Source: Gnetum montanum (lineage: Eukaryota > Streptophyta > Gnetopsida > Gnetales > Gnetaceae). From it: a stretch of 64,000 nucleotides of DNA. Both the position numbers and the translations under genes were made by a program. The notes under the pieces were generated by a model that worked only from the letters and a program-made list of their open reading frames with translations, did not search any database and was not told where the DNA came from. The stretch covers positions 1,802,690-1,866,689 of the forward strand of contig MNCI01029492.1 in assembly GCA_015680685.1 (NCBI GenBank), in the 5' to 3' direction. Shown here piece by piece: positions 1-14,900 of this stretch; position 1 is the first letter of the stretch; the number at the start of each line of letters is the position of its first letter.

Positions 1-205
1 AAAAATACCAAAAAAATCACATACCTCAGACTTGCTTAACCATACACCGTGACACTTACAAGCAAGCCTGGGAAGACAACGAACGATTAACCCCAAGTGT
101 TTCTTGTGGTGTTAAGGCATTTAGTTTGCGGAGTTCGACCGGATCGCGTGTGCACGCTCGTATTCGTATGGTTGAGTGTAGGGGTACCTCGCCACTCATT
201 AACCA
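1..205 (+). repeat. LTR 3' end fragment (element B family)
   Basis: The last ~70 bases closely match the end of the element B LTRs at 52869 and 58610, including the block GTAGGGGTACCTCGCCACTC, and end in CACTCAT. The 5' part of the LTR lies outside the window. No convincing primer-binding site follows, so this is probably a decayed LTR. Confidence 0.7.
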
Positions 206-221
206 TAAAAGACAAAATGAT

Positions 222-427
222 AAAAATCAGATGCCTCAGTTACACTTAACCGTATACTTGTAATTCATAAGTGAAACTGATACGACAATGATTGTAACAG
301 TTAGATTCACCTCTTAAAAATTGGTGTACTTAGAGAGCTAAGGTCTAAGGAATTCAATTAGATTGCTAAGTGAATGCTAGTGATTCGTATGGTTGGGCAT
401 AGGGTATACTTGCTACTCACTAGTTGA
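222..427 (+). repeat. Degenerate LTR 3' end
   Basis: This stretch runs parallel to the fragment before it: a CCTCAG...TTAAC start, then a 'gattcgtatggttggg' block and a CTACTCACTAG end. It looks like a second, more diverged LTR end of the same superfamily. Boundaries are approximate. Confidence 0.45.
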
Positions 428-1697
428 CGATTGAGTTTTTCTGCATTTGTGGGTAAGAGGGTTTTAAAGTGGCATGAGGAGGTTTTAGCTCAAGTTTGTG
501 GAAGAACTTGGGTTTCAGATATGAAATGCATGTTGGTCATAGGTTCAAGGGTATGGAAGAACTTTTAGATGGGTAAAAGGTACCGTTTGAATGGGGGGAA
601 TAGGAGGCGTGAGTACTTTGTATATAAATTATAGTACATTTTAGAATGGGAGACTAGTGGATAATTGTTGGTTGTTGATTGTTAAGGGTTGTAGTAGGTA
701 AGTTAGTTGCAGGGAGGGCATGGATTATACAAATTATAATAATTCTTTGATTGTTTGGTTCTTGTGCTATTACCTTGGTAGGTAGGTGGAAGGGTTGGGA
801 TGTGGGTTAGGGGTGTGCGTATAGAAATTATAATATAAGTAGTATTAGATGTTTAGTTATGACATGATTCAAAAGTGATGATTTCAATAATAAAGTGTTA
901 GCCCAGTAGTGAGACACTTGATTTGGACTATATATCTTACGTTGTACCTATGTTTCATTTATTTTGGATTCTAACACCCAAAAATAAAGATTTCTTCAAA
1001 GCTTAATAAGAGGTAGGAGGTGGGGTGGGTTGGGAGCGTGGGTATAGAAATTACAGTGTAAGTAATATTACAGGTTTCACGTGGAGTATTGCTTTTGAGC
1101 AAAGACTTTTTCGTTTAGCACTAGAAATATTTCATTTATAATTTTTCTTTTTTTCACCTATGGCACCATCTAGAAGTTACAAGTTCCCACATCCCAATAT
1201 TAAGAGTTGATGAAGACGGCCAACAACCCCATTTACTCACAGCAAACGAAGTCAGAAAGAGGATCGTAACATCCACCGGGAAATGGACAGCGTAAAAGCA
1301 CATTTTAATTACAAAGTGGCGGTAGACCTTAGATTCACAACAGTGCCGGCCTAGCCCGCTAATGCAAATGGCGGGAAAAAGTGGCAGAGGCTAGGGTCCA
1401 ACCGTACAACATTTTGGTGCAAACCGTGCATATGACCACAAGAAGTATCCAGAATTTTCGGTACAGGGTAGCTGCAGATCTCGTTCCCCGGCCAGCAGAC
1501 ACAGAAAGCCAAGGAAACGCTGTACATACGAGCAGAGCAGCGAATACAGGAATTCCAAACAAATGAATCTTCCAAATTGATTCACCGACTTACAAATCGC
1601 AGGTTGCTCATTCGCCATCTACCGCCTCGTCACGTGAAGCGAACAAAATTGCTTTTTTAATTTGGAAATGGAATTGCCAATGTGCATATGCCACTTT
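428..1697. other. Intergenic, no gene seen
   Basis: AT-rich sequence with GT-rich runs. About 900-982 resembles the 3' tail of SINE family 1 (compare 4409-4551). Short open frames at 1351-1875 have no recognisable similarity and overlap one another on both strands. A CACGTG G-box core lies near 1631. Confidence 0.5.
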
Positions 1698-2001
1698 GCG
1701 AGGTTTGTTGAACGGTGGACGCACGGGAACAGCCTAGATTGCACAAACAGGAGGAACACGCAAACAAATCAAAAATAGTTTTCAAGTGGATGTGATATCG
1801 AAGGATTTGCAGTTGCCTTGCAAAAGTAATGTAGTACTGGAGCTTTCGAATCATTCCAGCGAAATTCGTTTCCATTTTTGGAATTTGCCCGCCATTTCAG
1901 CTACCGTTGCAATTGCTAGCGTCACGGTGCCCCGGTGTTGTATGATGCGGGGTTACTAAAACAGCGACGGTAGATGAAAAGATGCTTGTTGGATGTCTTC
2001 A
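1698..2001 (+). repeat. 0.3 kb duplicated segment, copy 1 (upstream of UGT80)
   Basis: About 304 bp that is nearly identical to 3913-4215 in intron 1 of the sterol glucosyltransferase gene. Both begin near GCGAG(G)TTTGTTGAACGG and end near GATGTCTTCA. Copy 1 ends ~0.9 kb before the start codon, so it lies in the promoter or 5' UTR zone. Confidence 0.85.
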
Positions 2002-2909
2002 GAACCTTAGGTTTTATGTTTGTCTTTGAAGGTGAAATGGCAGATGGCATTTTGTTAGATTTGCAGACCCGGAGAGGTCGATATATTTGCCTTTTTGAAT
2101 GTTTCCAGAGCCGTGAGGTTTAAAGTTTGTTTTTCTTTGCTTGTTGCTTAAATTTCTGATTGGACTCCATCTGACCTGACGCAGAACTAATAGATTTCTT
2201 CCACGTTTGTTCTATGGGGCAGAAGGTGTTAAAAGATCGGTAAAACAGTGGCAATGGCGTGACTCGTGCACCAATTTCAGCCGGCTATCCTCTGATTTCT
2301 TTTATTTTTATTCTGATCGCCATCGGTGGAATTTGGATGTGTTCTGGATTCTTCTGGCGGAAGATTATGATGTGCAGAAATTGAAGCGGGGAAGAAACTG
2401 TAAATAGATGCTTCCGGTCCTTAATTTGCTTTTGTTTCACCGTGATACGCTTGAGCCGTGTGGTGCTTTAAAATTTTACTTGCCACACGCAAGACGATGG
2501 CCCTGGGCCAGACGCGAAAATGAAAGCATCGCGGAGCTGTTTTTCTTTGTTTTCCTGATTTTAGTTAGTTTGTTTTTTTTTGACTGGTAGAGACAGCGAA
2601 AGGCTTAGGCGTTGCTGTGTGAAGTCAAACGCCGGAAGGAAAGTGCGGTAAACAGAAATAGATCCGTATTATGGAGCGGAAGATGCCCAAGCTACTCCAT
2701 CGGTGTGGGCTGGCCCATTTCTCTTAAATGGTCATTGCCTCGGCCAATTACGTGACCATCAGTTCGCTGAGTGTGAAATCGGAGATCCTTAATAGGGTTT
2801 TAAAAGGCTTTAAAACCATAAATGACCTGGAAATGTTAAGAGATAGTGCTCTGCAGCGCCTGCGTTTTGGGAAAGCGGTGCAATTGGCGGCAGTTCTGCT
2901 TTGAGGGAC
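2002..2909 (+). promoter_or_regulatory. Upstream region / probable 5' UTR of UGT80 gene
   Basis: No similarity to a protein is seen here. Just before the ATG at 2910 the frame is closed by a TAG at 2844 with no ATG between, so the start at 2910 is the first possible in that frame. I see no unambiguous TATA box, so the transcription start is not placed. Confidence 0.4.
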
Positions 2910-5900
2910 ATGGCGGACACCGAGTTTTGTTACCCCCAGAGTCAGAGTGAGAATGGGTATAACCGCAACGGTGTGGGTAGGGACGGAAAGGATTATTACC
3001 ACAGCTTCATGGAGCCTTGTGGAGATTCGAATCTGCCTGTGACGCCGAAACACGGGAAACGCTTAACGCGTGACTCGAGCCGCGCAATGTCTTATGGAGG
3101 AAGCTCGGTAGACTCTCGCAACGTGACATGGTCCGTCCTAGATGACGATTCTATCAAGTATGCTGAGGATTCAAGATGCAGACCGCTTACTACTGCTCAA
3201 GAACATCATCATTCACCAGCGATGGCCAGCTTAAAGCAGCCTCTGCTAGATAACCAGGGGCCGACAACTTCATCTCCAGTGTCTTCTCCGAGTCGTGGTA
3301 TGTGCCCAATAACATGATGGCATGTCAGTCTTCTCTGCGAGTTTGAAATTACACTGTATCTATCGAAATAATATATGGGGGATGCACGGTATTAGCAAGT
3401 ACTAAGATACGCACACGTATGCTTTCTAAGGTATCTTATTCAGTAGCCACGTGTTCTGTGTAGGTTGCAATAGCTTGCGTGCATCCTTCATGTTATCAAT
3501 TTGTTTAACTTCCTGTCATTTTAGGTTTCATGCTTTCAGGAAGCCTTTTTAGCAAGTTTCCGGTTTAACAAATTTCAATTAATGAAATTTTTTAGAGTGT
3601 GGTAGCCAAATGGTTGAAGACGCTAATTTCTTTGTTTTTTTTCCGTGTTATTGTATTCAATAATGTTTCGCTCTTGTATTATTAAAACTATATCTTTACA
3701 TAAACTCATAGTTTAGAAACCCAAGCTATAACATGAATAAGCTATTCAAGTTGAATATGGTCGAACTCTCTATTTGCGTAGAATTTGTATTTATTTTGCA
3801 TGTTTGAGACGAAGACAATTAGTAGAGTGAACGGCAGTGATTATAGGAAACTTTCACCTTTTCTGTAAAATAGAAATACTTGCATCTTGGTTGTCTTGTT
3901 TTTAATTAATAAGCGAGTTTGTTGAACGGTGGACGGATGGGAACAGCCTAAATTGCACAAACAGGAGGAACACGCAAACAAATGAAAAATAGTTTTTAAG
4001 TGGATGTGATATCGAAAGATTTGCAGTTGCCTTGCAAAAGTAATGTAGTACTGGAGCTTTCGAATCATTCTAGCGAAATTCGTTTCTATTTTTGGAATTT
4101 GCCCGCCATTTCAGCTACCGTTGCAATTGCTAGCGTTACGGTGCCCCGGTGTTGTATGATGTGAGGTTACTAAAACGGCGACGGTAGATGAAAAGACGCT
4201 TGTCGGATGTCTTCAATCCAAAATATCTTAGCATTAGGTTGAACAGGAAAAACAAGATTTTATTAATAATAAAATTAGACATGGCGGGTAAATTCTCTAG
4301 CAATTACCAAATCATTTGGTTAAATTTGCTGAAACATTCTAGAGTCATCTGTCTTTGTAATATTCCCTGCCATATTTCTAATTCTTTATTTTTTAAAATG
4401 ATTATAGGGGGTGTTGGAACCCGAAATAAGTAAAACATAGGTACACCTAAGATTTATAGAAGTTTATAACTCAGTACTACCTAGGACAATCGAACCTGTG
4501 ACCTGGGTTTACCAGGCCAAGACCCATACCACTAGGCTAATGCGACACTGATTTCTTTATGCAATATTGCAAATTCCATAACAAAAAAACAAACCCCTTC
4601 TTTTTTAGTGAAGTTGAAATGCTATGAATTTGAATATAAGCTAATTAATATTATGACCAGTGATTTACCAGTTTTTATATCGGTTTGACTGCCATCATGA
4701 TGCTAATATGAATTTGAATGTTGTTGCACTATTTTTAATGTTTAAGAAGTCTTTTTAGAGCACTGCATGCTGTTCAACTTTAGCTTTTCTAACGTTTTTG
4801 GATGGAAAAATTTCAGGACTAGGACGGTGTAGAACAGATCCAGGTAGCTGTGAAAATCATGACAGACAAGCACACGATGATATGCTTTTGAACTGTTATA
4901 TAACAGAAAGGATGCAGAACCAAAAAAGCTATTCAAAAGCTCGAAGTGTACAGTTGGATAGGCTATCTGAACGTGAGAAGGTACATGCGTATAGCATATT
5001 TTTTATTAGCATTAGTCAAACTATGACATTTTTAAAAGGATTTAAAATAATTTCCAGATAAAACGTGACACTACTGATATTAGTGGCAATAGCATAGTGA
5101 TAGCAGATAGTAGTTATACACATGATGACAATGCTCTGAAGATACTGAAAATAAATTAGTGGGAAAATAAGAATACTGTTAGTAGCATATAAACTCATCT
5201 GAAATAACAAAAATTATGTTTGAAATTTTCTTTCAGGAAAGTGTATTCAAAAGTACATTTGAACAAGAGAAATAATACTCTAGAGTTGCTATTTTCAAGT
5301 AATCGGATGATCTCACCAACAAATGCGAAAAAGTATTGTATATTTATTAATAACAAAAAAGAGAGAAGAAACTGAATATCCATGCTGGCACAATCTTCAA
5401 TTGCTTTTAAACATGAGATTACAGTCCAAGCATATCAAGCCCTTCCCCAAACTTTGTTCTTTCACGGAGGGATTTTTTGATCTCATGTAAACTCTTGATC
5501 ATTAGATGATCACGTGACTTCACAAGGCTTCTATAGCTCTTATAACGTTCCTTAAGATTTTTAAATAGCCATTTGATACTGTCAAGTTTTCTTTTAGGTT
5601 AATAAAATTTCAAAAGTGCATGAACCCTAATTGCATGATTTCCCTGTTTTATTATCCTAATTTGTTTACTCTGAATCAAGAACAACTGAAGAGAAGAAAA
5701 ACAGAGACAGACATGCACATATGAAGAATCACCAAAATACATTGAGACGTGGTAACATGTGAACAATAAACATTGCAGTTTGCATACAAAAAAGAATAAT
5801 TATGCACAAATTAGGTTCATGGACCTTGGCAAACTGCTTGAGCCTTTATAATTACATGGTACCTTTCTTAATTATCAAGGCATGCAAGTTGTTGGTTAAG

Positions 5901-8900
5901 GCATGTGGCTTGCATGCTACAAGTCACAGGTTCAGTCCCAATAGGCTATCACTGAGATATACAAGCATTATTCAAAGAATTGTTGGAACTGAACTGGTAC
6001 AATAGATCCATAAGATCTTGAATGTAATGAAAAACAGGTTCAGTTTCAGTTTCCCAAGCAGCTCTCACAATAGATTACAGAAAAGGAGTTATCAAAAATA
6101 TCATGGACATCAGCAAGAACCTGCCATGTCTTGGTTCATTTCTATGATCTAAGGCTATTCTGCATGTACTTCAAATCTTATTAATCTTATTTTATTAATA
6201 AGATTTGTTTTTCCCTGTTGAAACCCCAATTCCTTTCTACTAAAGGAATTAATATGCTTAACATGTAAACCTTGAATAGAATCAAAATTCATGAATCTCC
6301 TTGGGAGGAATTTACAACATTTAAAATTAAACACTGTTTTAAGAATTTGAAGCAACTGGTTACAGAGAATGACCCATAATAAACTACAAAATGTACAAAG
6401 AATTGAGGTGTACTCATGCTTGGATATGAAATATATACATTTTTCAGGCATCTGAATATGTTAAATATGTTACTTATTATGCAATTTATCCAAACATCAC
6501 AGTTTTATGCTGTAGTAACATTTTACAGTAAAATCTGAGATATTATGGTGATTTAGAGTAACATGACAGGTTTCGATATTACATACTTGGAACTTAATGT
6601 TTATTTGTTTTCCAGATGAAGCTTATTGAAAATCTTGCCAAAATTAAGAATGATGGGAGGGTTGAAGTTGATGTTGATCGCAGTGCACCTGTTGCATCAG
6701 AACTGCTTGGCATAGATGTATCGGATACAAGAGAAGTTGACATAAGAGAGTTTTCTAGTGAAGAAAATAAAGTTGTTCCTAAGTTGAATGTTGCAATGCT
6801 AATAGTTGGAACAAGGGGAGATGTTCAACCATTTCTTGCTATCGCAAAACGACTCCAGGTAATTTGATAGTTTGCTTTACCTGGAAAATCTTTTACATAA
6901 AATTTGTGTAAGTTTATTATTTTTCTCATTGCTTTACACAGATTCTTTATAATATCATTAACTTTGAAGTGTAAACCTATTTGGTTGATATTGTTTGCCA
7001 TATCTCTTTGGAGCGAGATTCTTTACCACTTGCAAAAATGCTTTCTAAGCTCTGGAACCAAAAGCACCGTGTATTTCTGTGGGAGGCTGTGTATCCAACT
7101 AAGGAATATCTTTTAGGTTCATAAGTTGTTGGCTGGGCTTTCTACTACAAAGAGAGAACTTATGTACAAAATATAATGGCACACAAAATTGGATACACAG
7201 CAGAATTTCCAATGGCCTCGTTTATTATTATTGGATACCAGAACATCAAAACAGCGTTGATGGTGTTCAAGCCCTCTTGGCAAGCATTCACTTCACTGGC
7301 CAGCCAACTAACACCAAACTGAATGTATAATTTTATGGTGTCCCCAGGTTGCTCACCGTCAACCTAATTCCAACTGTTCAAATTCAAGGCTCATCAACTG
7401 TTTAGATTATGTAGGAATCAAATATAACATGTTCTTGAACTAAATTCTTTCTGGACAATAACTTTACTATAGTACTGATGTGGATTACATTAATAAGAAA
7501 CTAAGAACGGATACATTTAATATAGATTTCCCTTAACTCAGCCCTTTAAATAATGATAAAATACTTATTTGAACCGGAGATAGATGGGATCAATTTTTTT
7601 TTTTGGGTAATACTTTCTTTTCTTCTAGTTGATTGACAAGTGCATGATAATAATAATACAATGGAGGCAATTATCTATCATGTTAAATATTCGGCAAAGA
7701 CAATGCCTGGTAATGAAGTTTTTTGTTTGTTGTTTTAAAATCCGACCATGTCTTTGTGGGCGGACTTGAGTAATGCCGTTTATCCAGTGGTGTCCAGTAT
7801 CAACAAACTCATCCTCTTTTTCAAAGGGCTAGAAACTAATCTCAATCTTTGGGTTTCCAAGATAGGAACATGTTTTGTTGATTACAGAGTCTGGTTCCTA
7901 TCCTCATTCCACTAATAATATTTAAGTTCTGATTCAAGGTGTTCTAATTGAAGCTTCCATTTAAGTTAAAAGAACTTATTTTGGTGATGTTGGGAACATG
8001 CAGAAACCTACGTGTGACTGTTTTTCTAAAACAGATTTTAGTCACAGTTATCGGTTGCAGTGTACTTGAAATGAAATAACTGCACTTGCTTCTTTTTAGA
8101 ATGAACATGTGCACACCCGTCAAGATGCATACATTTTTCAACAAACATATAAGCTTAAGGAAATATACTGAAGCATATAAACACGTTATTCAAGTGATGG
8201 GAAGGCTACCTTTCTTGGATCTGTTTTTTCCATTTTATAAGTGATGCTAAAATTTAAAATCATTTTACCAGTTTGTCTTAACTGGCTTTTTCAACAATAG
8301 CCATAGGTGCTATATTTCAACTATGACTTTGCTTTTTGATACAGGAGTATGGACACCGTGTAAGATTGGCAACGCATGACAATTTTCGTTCATTTGTAAC
8401 ATCATCTGGAATTGAGTTTTATCCTCTTGGTGGAGACCCAAGGGCTTTAGCTGGATGTAAGTTTCTGTTAATATATACACATATGATGTCAACTAAAATT
8501 GAACTGGATTATGCTAAAACAAAGGGATAGGATTTCCATTCATTTTTACAGAAGTTTATCTTTCATATTTCTTGGAAAAAATGACCACATAGATTTCTAT
8601 ATTTAGTTCCATTCATTTGAGATTCTCTTGTTTTCTCTTTTTATTTTAAATTACAAGGACTGGCACATGTTTTTTTTTTTGAACAAGTAACATGATATTA
8701 TATTAACAAAGTAAGATTGGAAATACAATGAGATGAGTCTTGGCATCTTACTGATCGGCCAAGATGACCAGATCAAATTTCTATAAAAATAAAATAATAA
8801 TCTCAAGGTGCAAATAAAAAACTATAATTGTGTAAGGCTTAAACACTATGCAGTTAATTCTCATTTTATTTATCACATTTTATTTCCAATTTTTTTATGC

Positions 8901-11900
8901 TAACCATCATATCTTGATTAATTTCTGTTCACTCTAATATTTGAGCTATTCTCTCTAGTACTCTAACAATAATCATCATCATCATCCTAGCTTTATTTCA
9001 ACAAATTGGGATTGCCTACATGAGTTTCTTTTTTCTGCCATTCACCTCTATGAAGAGCTAGATCTTTGTTTATTTGCAATTTCTTAAGATTATCTTCAAT
9101 TGTTTTTTCCCGTGTCTTTTTTGGTTTGCTTTTCAGTGGCTTTCCTAGAATGGTGATTTAATAAAAATTTTAATAGGCTCATTATTTAATTGTCTTTGTA
9201 CATGCCCAAACCATCTAAGTTGCCATTCTTGTAACCTATCTGAAATAGAAACCACTCCAAATTTTCCTCTAATATATGTGTTGTGTAGTGTATCTTTTCC
9301 AGTAACATTTATCATCCATCTAAACATTTTCATTTCTATCACACTGAATTGTTGTTCATGCCTCTTTTATACTGCCCAACATTTAGCAGCATATAAGATA
9401 GTAAGTTTGATTGTTGTTTTATAACAATTTCCCTTTATTTTATTGGTATTCTTTTATCACATTGAACACCACTAGCCTGTCTCCATTTTGACCATCTGAT
9501 TGGAGCATGAATCCTAGGTTGTGGAAATTATTTGCAGTGAGGGACTTTTTGGCCTTGAATTGTCACTTGTATTTCACCACTGTTATGTTGTTATTGAAAT
9601 TGCATTTCGTACATTTTGTCTTACTTCTGAAAAATTTTAAGCTTTTGGATTCTGGAGCATGTCTCTACTTCTCCATTTTAGAAGCAATATTTTTTTGGAG
9701 CTATATCCATCAACACAATATCATCTGAAATTAGCATACACAAAGGGATTTCATTTGAAAATATCATACACAAAGGGATTTCATCTTGTATCTAGAACTC
9801 CAACCCACAATTCTAATTTTATTTCTTACCAGAAATAAAGGCATACCCAAATATTTGTTTGGAAGACTAACCCATTCAAATCTTAAGACATTTGAAATAT
9901 TTTGCTTTCTAATCTCTGAAAGATGAACAGGAAACAATTGCACATGTAAAATAATGAAATCCATAGGATATTTCTTTAGTCTCAACTTTTGTAGCATATG
10001 TTACGTATATTTAAAATGCTCATATTCACTTGTTTCTTACCTTAACTGACAGATATGGCTAGAAATAAAGGATTTTTACCATCAGCTCCATCAGAAATTT
10101 CGTTTCAAAGAAAACAGTTGCATGCTATTATAAATTCACTGCTACCGGCATGCACTGAACCTGATCTTGATACCGGTGTTCCATTCAGAGCGCAAGCAAT
10201 AATTGCAAATCCTCCTTCTTATGGTGTGTTCCTTATCATTGTACTTATGTTCTTTATGCATTAATTCATTATATATTTAAAATCCTTTTTCAAGTGCAGG
10301 TCATTGAAATCATTTGATCATCAATGTTCAATATTAGTGTTAGTAGCTTTGAAGTTTATGCAGTAGTTTCTTTTTAGTTCAAAAAAAGTATATCCAGTAA
10401 TTCGTTGAGGATCTTAGATTTACTCCTTTGAAAATGGAGACTGACACGATGCAACTGAAAAAAAAACGAATATGGGCCTATAAAAAAATGAAACCAAAAC
10501 CTTGAGTAGGGATTCAAACCGTGGTTCCTTACCCTGAACAGCCCGTTTGAAGCCTGAGGAAAAATAATAAAAACCAAGTGCATTTTGTTTTGCAGAGCAC
10601 TGTTGAGCAATTATGACACTGAAAATAATTTAGGTTAAATTTGGGTAGGAATCAGCTTCACAACTTGAGAGCATATTGATCCTTAATTGATCTCTAGGGT
10701 CTCCAAAAATTTCTGGTTGTACCGAAAAATTGTATTAGTAATAAAAAGTCTTTTAAAAAATTTGAAGTGTATGCTGCTTAAAAATGGGGCTTTTCTTGAG
10801 ATATAAAAGACAATAGAAAAGTAAAAAACATCAGTAATCCTTTGATGAAAAGGCTTATTGTTAATGGATTGGAAAATATTATTGATGACACGGCCATGCT
10901 CAAACATTGCATACATCTATATTTGCGTCCAAAAGATAAATAATACACAGTGAAAAGATGCAAACTTTGACTAAATAGACTCATCAAAGAGCATCGCACG
11001 TTTTGACAGTGAAATGAGCCATAGATGTTCAATGTTTACCCAACATTTAACAAGAAACCATAATAGTCAATTGAGGTGTAGTTTGTTGGTGAGGCATGTG
11101 ACTTGCATCTTGCAAGTTCCATATTCCTTGCCAGTGGGTTATACGGAGATATACAGACATTGTCTAAAAGATAATGGCCGAAATTGAGTTTTGTCCACTA
11201 GTTCCCCGTTTTACCTAAAGCCTGCTTATCCTACCTCTTTTAATTTAAAAAGTGACCATAGCACAAGCAAGTGAACCTTTAGACTTGTCCACTGGATCCC
11301 TGAGGTGTCTACACATGGACGTAAGAAAGCTTTTCAGTTCAGGCCCGGATTCATGATACTGATATAATAAATGCATTTATTCTTATAAAAATTCTGAGCA
11401 GATAAATAATGTGAGAAAAAACTGGATATAAACTGAACCAGATTGTAAGAAAAATGAAATTTTAATGCTATGTACAATTGCATACTGTTTTTGTAAACCC
11501 CCAAACCAGCCTCCTGGAAAATAAACAATGACCAAACAAAAATATTGCAGAAACCAGAACATAAGGGACTACGGAATAGCCCTTTTAGCATGCATTTCGG
11601 TTTTGTTTTGTTTTGTTTGTTTGTTTTTTGACTTTGATTATCAATACAATTTACTTTTCAAAATGACACATCTGGTTTCTGATATGAAGAAGCTTGATTT
11701 ACTTTTTCTATTTTCACTGTATTTTTTGTAGGACATGTACATGTTGCAGAAGCACTGCGTATCCCTTTGCATATTTTTTTTACCATGCCATGGACGTAAG
11801 AATCTCGCACTGATAATCTTGTTAACTTTACTGGAAAGTGACCCCAAAAAAAAAAAAAAAGGATTAGTTTCTTTTCATGTAAGCATCTGGGTTAAAGTTT

Positions 11901-14900
11901 TTTGTTGGTAATTTTGCCCATTCGTGTGAACAGGTGCATTGTTGTTTATAGCGCTTCCGTTGGCAAAATATTCTTTTGGATTCTATTCCTTGGTTTCTGA
12001 ACAATGCATTTACCATAACTTTTGCATTTTCTTATTCTGAATTGCTAAATGCCCATTTATCAAGATTTATTATAACATTTGCAGGCCCACTATTGAATTT
12101 CCCCATCCTTTAGCACGGGTGCCACAGAGTGCTGGCTATTGGGTACTTAGTCTTCTGACTTTGTTCTAGCCGAGCAGTGTTAATTCTTGATTACCGTCAT
12201 CTGAAAAGTTTTAAAATTTGTAATGTTATATGCAGTTATCATATTTTGTTGTTGACCTTTTGATATGGTGGGGATTACGAAGTATCATAAATGAGTTCAG
12301 AAAAAAGAAGCTAAAGCTCTCTCCGATTGCATATCTCAGTTCGTATCATGGATCAATCGCGGATTTACCCACTGGGTACATGTGGAGCCCACATCTTGTT
12401 CCAAAACCAAAAGGTATAAGCAATACAGATCTTTATTTTTATTATATATATTAGTAGGAGCGATACAAATGTTCAGAAGGTGTAATTTTTAAATCTACAA
12501 TACCTGCTGAATGCCATATGTTTCTTATTTTATTTCAAATATTCAAAGTATAACAGGTAATATTGAAGTTAATAGCAGGTGACATGCTTGTGATTCTTGA
12601 CATACTATTGCATGGTCATTTTCATTGATAAATACCTGTTATTGCAAGTGTATAATGACTCTGCATCTGATATATCTCCTTGTTCTCAAAGAAACAAACA
12701 CGGTGTGTTCTTTATGAATGCTGGTATGGTTATTGTTATCTTTGGCAAATGCCAAAACTTTTGCATCATTGTTACCATGTTTTACAGTACTCTATTTTCT
12801 GAGAGTTACAACATTTTTTGACATTAAAAAGGTTGTACGGTTGCTCTTCATTTTGTGAAATTACTGCATTTATCAATGTCATTTCCAAGACTCTCTTCCA
12901 CACAAATATCATATCATGTTAGTAGCACCGTGTGTTTACATGTTCGAGGAAACTATTGGCATGGTTCCATAGTAGCATTTTCCTTGTTCTTTCTTGATGT
13001 TCCATGTGGAACCAAAATCTTAGAGCTTAAAAAAACCTATGAAATAGAGAATTCAGTCCTCAAACAAATTATAAAACCTGTAGTCACAGCATAGCGTTCA
13101 GGAGGTATCAGTGACTGAATGCAGACATCATGTGAATTTTCTCTTACAGCTGGCAGTTGAATTGCAGTCTAATTAATAACACTTAACATTTAACCAAGGA
13201 AAACTCTTCTTTTTCTTTTTCCTGAACAGTTTAAACAAAACTTTATCAATGATAACATTTTGGGGAAAATGAGGAATTTCTTTGGAGCGTGGAGATCAAC
13301 CAAGGAACAAGATAAAACGTTCATTACATATGCATGCGATCCAATCTTTTGCTGCCATCTGTCTTAGATCTGAATTCTGAGATTGAAAATGAGGTATTTT
13401 ACTATGTCCTTGTAAGACCATGGGACCTTAGGGATCTGGTACATTAAGTTCCAGTTTTTCCCCAATAATTCATGTATAATGCTTACCACATTGGGACTGA
13501 AATGGTGACCTGTATGATGCGAGTCATGAGTGTTACCAACAAACTACAACGATTGATTCGCTCTGGTCAAATACTCAAAATTGTTACAAATCAATTACAC
13601 AAAGGCAACATTAAAAGCGCCAAAGAAGTAATGATCTGTGTTTAAACTCGTGTATCAAAAAGATACCACTGCAAACTTACCAGAATTAATCATATTGTTT
13701 AACTAGAACAAGTCCTTCATTTTAAAGGTTGCTATATGGTGCTTCTTGTTCAGGTTAATTTATCAAGGCCACCTGTTCTGAGTGTGGCATGGCGGTATGT
13801 TCTGATTTATTAGAACTCTTTCTTGATTAGTTTGTTATTATTATAAACAGAGACATGAATAGGGTAAATAATCTTTTGCAGGAACTGTATTTTGTTTGAA
13901 AGTAATTATTGTCTTTAATTTGTTGACTTTCCTGACTATTTAGGAAAAAACAACTTTGATTTTAAACTATATGGTGATGTATGTCCTGCAGAACATTCAC
14001 AAAGATTACAAACATATACAGTTGTTTTGCCCAGTCCTGAAGGGGGTTTGAACTCCCACCGTCATGACATCCTATTCACCACATCACACGGTGGTTTAAA
14101 CTCTTATAGTGAGAATAAAACATATCATAAAAATGACATATCAGATTCATTTCTATCAATACTATAAAGGTGAAGACTTTTTTTTTTTTTTCTGTTTCTG
14201 CATTTTCTTGTCAGTATTTCAGAAACTGACATCTTTTATTCCTTAATATGCTGTATTGATTTTTGTAAGTTCTTTATGACAACTATATTGTCAGTCTTAG
14301 GAAAAACTTTGATTACAGACTGCTTGAGTTGTTTGTTCAAGTGTGCATGTGACTCGGCTTTTGCTTATTATATAACAGTGGTCGTAGTGTTCAAGAGTTT
14401 TATGGTTGTTCATTGCAGTGCGTATTTTAAATTTATTTTTAACATGGAACGTCATATTATACTTGTCTTTTCATGATATTCATGCTTTGTTTTGCTTATT
14501 CCTGTTCTATTCTTTTGCTGCGCATACAACCTTATTTTTGGTAGGTACTTTTTGCAGACTGGGGACATTTAGTGGATGTGGTTGGTTTCTGCTTTCTCAA
14601 CTTGGGAAATAATTATAATCCATCCAGGGATTTTCTGCAATGGCTTGAGGCTGGTCCAAAGCCTATCTATTTCGGCTTTGGTAGCATGGTAACAACAGAT
14701 CATCAACACATTTGAACATATTTTTTCTATTTTGATATAGATTTACTTTATGGGCGCTGATGTATATGGTTCTTGTAAAAAAAATATTGTCTGTTATCAT
14801 TGGTAATAAAGTATAAAGAAATTAAATCATTTTGGGATCATTGGTATTCTTTTATGCTAACTCGTCTTGGTAAGCAAAGTGTGAGATTACACAGTGCTAA

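Noticed and set aside
1657-4068. Matching minus-strand frames (MIRKLQYYITFARQL...) in both copies of the duplicated block
   Set aside because: They are similar only because the DNA is duplicated. Several replacements occur and no family is recognised.
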